Shown: positions 6,349 through 10,659 of the stretch, piece by piece | How positions within the stretch are numbered: the stretch's first letter is position 1 | Layout of the letters: the number at the start of each line of letters is the position of its first letter | Source: UKL13-2 sp044228625 | GTDB taxonomy: Bacteria; Pseudomonadota; Gammaproteobacteria; Burkholderiales; Usitatibacteraceae | Assembly: GCA_044228625.1 (NCBI GenBank) | Contig: JBGAUM010000115.1 | Location: forward strand, 1 to 10,659 | Length of the DNA: 10,659 nt | Direction: 5' to 3' | Translations under genes and position numbers: made by a program | Notes under the pieces: model-generated | Seen by the model: only the letters and a program-made list of their open reading frames with translations | What the model was told of the DNA's origin: nothing | The model's database searches: none

Positions 6349-7275
6349 CTAGGTCGATGCCGCCAAAACCTCGACGTGGGCGACGGCACTTCGTCCGAGG
6401 GCATTCAGGTTATACCCCCCTTCCAATGCCGAGACGATCCGTCCAGCTGCATACTGCCGCGCAAATTCCTGGATTCGCTGGGTGATCCAGGCGTAATCGT
6501 CTTCGTGAAGCTCCAAGTAGGCGAGCGGATCGTCCGCATGGGCGTCAAACCCGGCAGAAACGATGAAGAAATCGGGCTGAAACCGTTCAATGGCCGGGAA
6601 CCACGTGGATTCAATCGCCCGCCGGAACGCTGCACTCCCCGTGCGCGCGGCCAACGGTGTTGGAATGATGTGATCGTTGCCTGAATCTGCCCCCGTTCCC
6701 GGGTAATACGGATGTTGAAAGCTGGAACACAACAGGACGCGTTCGTCTTCGTGGAAGATGTCTTCGGTGCCATTGCCGTGGTGAACATCGAAATCAAGAA
6801 TGGCCACACGCTCGAATCCGTGCGCATCAATTGCGTGCCTTGCACCTACGGCGACGTTGTTGAAGATGCAAAACCCCATGGCGCGATCGTAAGTGGCATG
6901 ATGCCCGCACGGGCGGACGGCACAAAACGCATTGGCGACCCGTTCATTGGCGACAAGGTCGACGCCGGCCACCACCGCGCCAGCCGCGTGCAAGGCCGCT
7001 TCCAATGAATGGGGGTTCATCGAAGTATCCGGGTCCAGGTACGCGTAACCGGCCGCCGGCGCTGCGTCAAAAACGGCATCGACGAAGGCAGGTTCATGCG
7101 TGGCCGCAAGCTGATCGCGCGTCGCGGCTGGTGCCTCGATTTGTTGCAATCGAGCCATCAGCCCGGATGCGTCGAGAGCGTCCAAAACTGCACGAAGGCG
7201 GGCTGGACATTCCGGATGGTGGGGCCCCATTTCGTGCTGCAAGCACGCGGGATGGGTAATGAATGCTGTGGTCAT
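6349..7275 (-). CDS. Histone deacetylase / acetylpolyamine amidohydrolase family protein
   Basis: This 308-residue protein belongs to the zinc-dependent arginase/deacetylase-fold family, which includes bacterial HDAC-like amidohydrolases, acetylpolyamine amidohydrolases and AcuC. It opens with HPACLQHEMGPHHPECPARL (8-27), then YLDPDTSMNP (79-88), the catalytic pair RPCGHHA (His125, His126), FDVHHGNGT (Asp163 and His165 as zinc ligands), SAGFDAHADDPLA (240-252; Asp244 as third ligand) and LEGGYN (285-290) with the transition-state Tyr288. All catalytic residues are present, so it should be an active deacetylase; the substrate cannot be told from the sequence. The ATG at 7273-7275 has AAGGA five bases upstream, which decides the start; the longer frame to 7485 overlaps moxR. 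It is divergent from moxR and probably ends at the hairpin before lepA. Confidence 0.93.
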   Translation of the reverse strand: MTTAFITHPACLQHEMGPHHPECPARLRAVLDALDASGLMARLQQIEAPAATRDQLAATHEPAFVDAVFDAAPAAGYAYLDPDTSMNPHSLEAALHAAGAVVAGVDLVANERVANAFCAVRPCGHHATYDRAMGFCIFNNVAVGARHAIDAHGFERVAILDFDVHHGNGTEDIFHEDERVLLCSSFQHPYYPGTGADSGNDHIIPTPLAARTGSAAFRRAIESTWFPAIERFQPDFFIVSAGFDAHADDPLAYLELHEDDYAWITQRIQEFARQYAAGRIVSALEGGYNLNALGRSAVAHVEVLAAST

Positions 7276-7353
7276 GACTATCCTTGCAGGCGGTGCATCC
7301 CATTCGGTCTTTGCAACGTAGAATCGATCATATCGCGCCCAAACGGAATTGCC
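7276..7353. promoter_or_regulatory. Divergent intergenic region between deacetylase gene and moxR
   Basis: These 78 bases separate two divergently transcribed genes and must hold at least part of both promoters. On the plus strand TAGAAT (7319-7324) could be a -10 for moxR, but I find no -35 at 16-18 bases. On the minus strand TATGAT (7327-7332) could be a -10 for the deacetylase gene, also without a good -35. The two -10 candidates nearly touch, and a short inverted repeat CGAT-CAT-ATCG (7325-7335) lies over them. An AAGGA Shine-Dalgarno sequence for the deacetylase gene is at 7281-7285. All promoter assignments here are weak. Confidence 0.35.
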
Positions 7354-8295
7354 ATGCTCTTCGACAAGAAAGAACAACTCAACGCCAATCCTTTGGCAGA
7401 TGTCATTGCACGCGCGGGCGAAATCATTCTCGGGAAAGAGCCGCAAATCCGCATGGCGATGTGCTGCATCCTTGCACGCGGCCACTTGCTGATTGAAGAT
7501 GTTCCCGGTGTGGGCAAGACCACCCTATCACACGTGTTGGCAAACCTTTTGGGGCTTCAATACCAGCGGATTCAATTCACCAGTGACTTGTTGCCCGCGG
7601 ATATCGTGGGAGTGTCGATCTTCGAACGGGATTCCGGTACTTTTCGTTTCCATCCCGGGCCAGTTTTTTCGCAGGTGATCCTGGCTGACGAAATCAACCG
7701 CGCTTCCCCGAAAGCACAGAGTGCGTTGCTGGAAGCGATGGAAGAAAATCAAGTCACGGCCGATGGGCAGACGATGAAGCTGCCCCAGCCTTTCTTCGTG
7801 ATCGCGACTCAAAATCCTTCGCATCAGGTGGGCACCTTTCCCCTCCCCGAGTCCCAACTGGATCGTTTCCTGATGCGAATTCGATTGGGCTACCCGGACC
7901 ATTCTGCCGAGCGTGCGCTGCTGAAGGGCGAAGACCGGCGCGAACTGGTGGCCAAGATATCGCCGGCCATGACGGTTGCAGATCTTGTCGCGCTCCAGAA
8001 AGACGTCGCAAGCATCTTTGCATCGGACGGCCTCATCGACTATGTGCAAGCATTGATTAACCACACGCGAGAGTCCAACCACTTCGAAATGGGCCTGTCG
8101 CCGCGTGCAGGATTGGCCGTGCTCCGCGCTGCGCAGGCATGGGCGCTCATGGCCGGTCGCCGGCATGTCTTGCCGGAGGATGTTCAAGCGGTGGTTCCTG
8201 CAGTGGTAGGCCACCGTCTGCGCCCGGTGAATACCGGCGAAGCAAAGATCGTCAATCCAGCAGACGACCTGATTCGTGCCGTTGCAATTCCCTGA
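7354..8295 (+). CDS. MoxR family AAA+ ATPase
   Basis: MoxR ATPases are cytoplasmic AAA+ machines thought to remodel or mature partner proteins, often ones with von Willebrand-like domains encoded next door. The 313-residue protein shows Walker A PGVGKTT (51-57), Walker B VILADEINRA (108-117), the pore/insert region ENQVTADGQ (131-139), sensor 1 ATQNP (151-155), the arginine-finger region LDRFLMR (169-175) and sensor 2 SPRAGLAVLR (249-258). The ATG at 7354-7356 starts MLFDKKEQLN and has a weak GGA about eight bases upstream; the frame is open back to 7009 but that stretch overlaps the deacetylase gene in antisense and lacks MoxR features. It is the first gene of the MoxR-DUF58-TgpA block, which suggests the DUF58 protein as its client. 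Its stop codon lies inside a hairpin. Confidence 0.95.
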   Translation: MLFDKKEQLNANPLADVIARAGEIILGKEPQIRMAMCCILARGHLLIEDVPGVGKTTLSHVLANLLGLQYQRIQFTSDLLPADIVGVSIFERDSGTFRFHPGPVFSQVILADEINRASPKAQSALLEAMEENQVTADGQTMKLPQPFFVIATQNPSHQVGTFPLPESQLDRFLMRIRLGYPDHSAERALLKGEDRRELVAKISPAMTVADLVALQKDVASIFASDGLIDYVQALINHTRESNHFEMGLSPRAGLAVLRAAQAWALMAGRRHVLPEDVQAVVPAVVGHRLRPVNTGEAKIVNPADDLIRAVAIP

Positions 8296-8307
8296 GAAGT
8301 CAGGGAA
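8288..8307 (+). other. Hairpin spanning the moxR stop codon
   Basis: TTCCCTGA (8288-8295) and TCAGGGAA (8300-8307) form a perfect 8-bp stem with loop GAAG. The moxR TGA is the last triplet of the left arm. No T run follows on either strand, so it is not a classical intrinsic terminator. It could mark an mRNA processing or stability point between moxR and the DUF58 gene, or slow translation termination. Confidence 0.45.
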
Positions 8308-8415
8308 AAGCCCAGCGTTGATGCGCCTCACAGGCCGAAAATGCTCCATGCCTTATCAAGACTAGAGTTTGATCTTTCAGTGCACACGCTAAGCCCGTCC
8401 ATCAAAACGCGCTCA
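8296..8415 (+). other. Gap between moxR and the DUF58 gene
   Basis: These 120 bases hold the right arm of the hairpin and otherwise no recognised element. The DUF58 frame is open from an ATG at 8341, but the 25 codons from there to 8415 include TTA, TCA, AGA and CTA, which look rare in the neighbouring genes, and the peptide is not family-like. I therefore read most of it as untranslated. I see no convincing promoter. Confidence 0.4.
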
Positions 8416-9369
8416 ATGCGCCAGCGGATATCGGATTGGATTTTTCCGGGCGCGGGCACCCGAGACGCCGCCTGTGCAGTTGGTTCAGCCCGAATCTTTA
8501 TTCTTCCCACACGGACCGGCTATTTTTTCGTAGTCGTGCTTGTTTTGTTGTTGATCGCTTCCATCAACTACAGTCTTTCGCTCGGCTTTATGCTGACTTT
8601 TCTCTTGGCCAGTATGGGTGGGGTGGGAATGTTGCACACGTTCGCAAACTTGGTGCGCTTGTCCATCAGCCCCGGGAAGGTCGAGGCTGTGCATGCCGGT
8701 GAAACGGCTATCTTCTCCATCGTTCTGGCAAATCCGACTGCGGCGCGGTTTTCCGTCGGGGTCAAGCGCGCCGGGCATGGTGGTGGCGCTCCCGTGTTCG
8801 CAGATGTCGATGAAGGCAGACATTCGATCGTGCAATTGCCGGTTTTGGCGGAAAGACGCGGTTTTGTCGAGTGCGGGAGGCTGGAAATCTTTACGGAATA
8901 CCCGCTCGGACTGTTTCATGCTTGGTCGTATGTCGATTTTGGGATGAAGGGACTGGTTTATCCGAAGCCCGATGCTGGCGCTGGGGCACTTCCTTTTGAC
9001 TTTCATGCGGCCGGCGAAGGCAACTTGCCGGTCAAAGGCGATGAGGAGTTCCAATCGTTGAGAGCATACAAGCCGGGCGATACGCCTCGCCAAATCGCGT
9101 GGAAAGCATTGGCACGGGAGCAAGGTTTGCTGGTCAAGGAATTCGGCGCGACTGCAAGTGCCGACCTGTGGCTAGACTACGATCAGCTCCAGGATTTGCC
9201 GACGGAGCAACGTCTCCAACGCCTCACATGGTGGGTGTTGGAAGCAGGCCGCCAGCAAGTGCCTTTCGGCATGAAGCTTCCGGGATTCCGGGTGCAGCCG
9301 ATGGCCGGCGCGTTGCATCGCGACAAGTGCCTTGAAGCCTTGGCGTTGTTTGGAATGACATCGCCATGA
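8416..9369 (+). CDS. DUF58 domain-containing membrane protein
   Basis: DUF58 proteins are inner-membrane proteins encoded beside MoxR ATPases; their exact role is unknown. The 317-residue protein starts MRQRISDWIFPG, then has RIFILPTRTGYFF (26-38), a hydrophobic region at about 36-73 that can form two membrane segments, a beta-rich domain with TEYPLGLFHAWSYV (160-173), and the DUF58 core DEEFQSLRAYKPGDTPRQIAWKALAREQGLLVKEF (209-243). The C-terminal part (LWLDYDQLQDLPTEQRLQRLTWWVLEA) has the place of a von Willebrand-like first strand but no DxSxS metal site. I prefer the ATG at 8416 on codon use and family length (usually a little over 300); the ATG at 8341 would add 25 residues and has a weak AGG upstream. 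The stop overlaps the start of the next gene as ATGA. Confidence 0.9.
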   Translation: MRQRISDWIFPGAGTRDAACAVGSARIFILPTRTGYFFVVVLVLLLIASINYSLSLGFMLTFLLASMGGVGMLHTFANLVRLSISPGKVEAVHAGETAIFSIVLANPTAARFSVGVKRAGHGGGAPVFADVDEGRHSIVQLPVLAERRGFVECGRLEIFTEYPLGLFHAWSYVDFGMKGLVYPKPDAGAGALPFDFHAAGEGNLPVKGDEEFQSLRAYKPGDTPRQIAWKALAREQGLLVKEFGATASADLWLDYDQLQDLPTEQRLQRLTWWVLEAGRQQVPFGMKLPGFRVQPMAGALHRDKCLEALALFGMTSP

Positions 9370-10659
9370 GTTACGCGCCTGCCCTGACGCTTGCCAATAT
9401 CGCCTGGCTGATGGCGGCGATGGCCTTTGTCATCGCGCCACATGTGGCGCGCCTGCCTTGGTGGGTTCTTGGCGTCTGCGTTGGATCAGGCGTGGCGAGA
9501 TGGTGGATTGCGCGCAGGGCTTGGCATACGCCTCCTTGGTGGATCATGGGCCTCATCGCCGTCGCCGTGACAGCGGGTGCACGGCTGGAATATGGCCGCC
9601 TCTTCGGGCGTGAAGTGGGCGTGGTGCTTCTGATTGCCATGTTGTGCCTGAAGGTGCTCGAAATGCGCAATCGCCGCGACGCAATCATTGCCATCTTCAT
9701 GGGCTTTTTTCTGGCGATTACCAATTTCCTGTACTCGCAAACCATCCTGATGGGTGGGTACATGTTCATTTGCGTGCTGATATTTGTGGCGACGCTCATC
9801 GGCTACAACCGTGTTGCGAGTCCTGCGGGATGGAAAGAGCGGCTTCGACCTGCGGCAATGATCTGTGTGCAGGCCATCCCAATGATGCTGGTCATGTTCT
9901 TTCTTTTCCCGCGCCTCTCGGGCCCGTTGTGGCGTATGCCGGGCGACGAAAGTGCCAGTACAGGATTGTCGGACAGCATGACGCCGGGCGACATCAGCAA
10001 GCTTTCGAAATCCACGGCCGTCGCCTTTCGGGTGGATTTTGAGGGGCCCGTGCCCGACAATTCGGATCTCTATTGGCGTGGGCCGGTCTTGGGCCTCAAT
10101 ATGGGCCGAACGTGGCGGGCTCAGCCCGTCTTCCCTTTGCCGGACGGCGTTGCGCTCGACATGAAATCGGAGGCGCCTCCGGTGAAATATCGAGTCACCC
10201 TGCAACCTCATAACAAGCCTTGGCTTTTCGCGCTTGACATGCCGAAAGACGTGCCCAAGGACGCCCTGCTGTTTCCGGACTACCAAATGCGGGTTCGGGG
10301 TGCAGTGACCGCGTTGCGTGCATACGACGTCAGTTCGGTTTTGCGGTTTCGGGCTGGCAGTACCCTGTCGGAGCGCGAGCGCCGGGAAAACCTGGCGCTT
10401 TATCCCGGCTTCAATCCGCGAGCGTTGGCATATGTTCGCGAACTAAAGCAGCAATTTTCGGACTCAAAGGCGCTGATCGAACACCTGATGCAGCGTTACA
10501 ACCGCGAATTTGAGTACACCCTTGAACCGCCAAGGCTTGCAGAACACCCGGTGGACGAATTCCTGTTCGATACAAAGAAGGGATTTTGCGAACACTATGC
10601 CGGGAGCTTCGTTTTTCTAATGCGGGCTGCGGGAATTCCCGCTCGGGTGGTCACGGGCT
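9366..10659 (+). CDS. tgpA: TgpA-type membrane transglutaminase-like protein (DUF3488; 3' end outside window)
   Basis: TgpA proteins are multi-span inner-membrane proteins with a periplasmic transglutaminase-core domain; the Pseudomonas aeruginosa member is reported as essential, but its reaction is not settled. The frame starts at the ATG overlapping the DUF58 stop and is open for 431 codons to the window edge. The DUF3488 part (1-182) has about six or seven hydrophobic segments (roughly 9-26, 30-46, 57-71, 84-98, 105-122, 128-146, 163-182). Then follow FPRLSGPLWRMPGD (181-194), YWRGPVL (236-242) and the transglutaminase core TKKGFCEHYAGSFVFLMRAAGIPARVVTG (403-431), with the predicted nucleophile Cys408. 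The His and Asp of the triad, the last membrane segment and the usual C-terminal DUF4129 tail would lie beyond the window. Translation is probably coupled to the DUF58 gene. The gene symbol is by similarity to the Pseudomonas protein. Confidence 0.92.
   Translation, partial: MSYAPALTLANIAWLMAAMAFVIAPHVARLPWWVLGVCVGSGVARWWIARRAWHTPPWWIMGLIAVAVTAGARLEYGRLFGREVGVVLLIAMLCLKVLEMRNRRDAIIAIFMGFFLAITNFLYSQTILMGGYMFICVLIFVATLIGYNRVASPAGWKERLRPAAMICVQAIPMMLVMFFLFPRLSGPLWRMPGDESASTGLSDSMTPGDISKLSKSTAVAFRVDFEGPVPDNSDLYWRGPVLGLNMGRTWRAQPVFPLPDGVALDMKSEAPPVKYRVTLQPHNKPWLFALDMPKDVPKDALLFPDYQMRVRGAVTALRAYDVSSVLRFRAGSTLSERERRENLALYPGFNPRALAYVRELKQQFSDSKALIEHLMQRYNREFEYTLEPPRLAEHPVDEFLFDTKKGFCEHYAGSFVFLMRAAGIPARVVTG

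Noticed and set aside
7009..7353. Upstream extension of the moxR frame
   Set aside because: It runs antisense to the 5' part of the deacetylase gene, and the encoded peptide has no MoxR features; the ATG at 7354 fits the family start.
7528..8349. 273-codon open frame on the minus strand opposite moxR
   Set aside because: It has no recognisable domain and lies fully opposite a clear MoxR gene; it is an antisense shadow.
8364..8374. AGAGTTTGATC, identical to the conserved 5' end of 16S rRNA
   Set aside because: Only 11 bases match and the following bases (TTTCAG) are not 16S-like; no rRNA gene continues from here. Chance match.
9486..10286. 266-codon open frame on the minus strand opposite tgpA
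   Set aside because: The protein is rich in His, Arg and Gln with no recognisable domain, as expected for the antisense of a GC-rich membrane-protein gene; tgpA on the plus strand has clear family motifs.

Overview
The window comes from the chromosome of a proteobacterium, most likely a betaproteobacterium. The basis is gene order and protein character: lepA, lepB, a DUF4845 membrane protein, rnc, era, recO and pdxJ follow one another on one strand, an order I know from betaproteobacteria, and the proteins look proteobacterial throughout. By eye the DNA is moderately GC-rich. I see no insertion sequence, tRNA, rRNA, CRISPR array or phage gene.

Left part (1 to 6217, all minus strand, so transcription runs right to left): lepA (EF4, translation quality) is followed by lepB (signal peptidase I), the DUF4845 gene, rnc (RNase III), era (ribosome-assembly GTPase), recO (recombination mediator) and pdxJ (vitamin B6 synthesis, cut by the window edge). 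The last four are tightly packed: rnc and era are one base apart, era overlaps recO by 8 bases, and recO and pdxJ share an ATGA. This is a housekeeping operon joining translation, protein export, RNA processing and DNA repair.

Middle (6218 to 7353): a histone-deacetylase/acetylpolyamine-amidohydrolase family gene, also on the minus strand, lies upstream of lepA. Between them are a good minus-strand promoter candidate (-35 6315-6320, -10 6291-6296) and, downstream of it, a perfect 10-bp hairpin followed by five T on the minus strand. This looks like an intrinsic terminator only 23 bases before the lepA start. The deacetylase gene is divergent from the next block across a 78-base intergenic region.

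Right part (7354 to 10659, plus strand): moxR (AAA+ ATPase), a DUF58 membrane protein and a TgpA-type (DUF3488/transglutaminase-core) membrane protein cut by the window edge. The last two share an ATGA. This MoxR-DUF58-TgpA trio is widespread in proteobacteria and poorly understood. The likely picture is a MoxR chaperone-like ATPase acting on DUF58 and TgpA at the inner membrane, with the transglutaminase-like domain in the periplasm.

Most of the window is ordinary. The points most worth a second look are the terminator-like hairpin inside the presumed lepA leader, the pairing of a deacetylase with the transglutaminase trio, an unusual hairpin spanning the moxR stop codon, and non-consensus guanine-binding motifs in Era.
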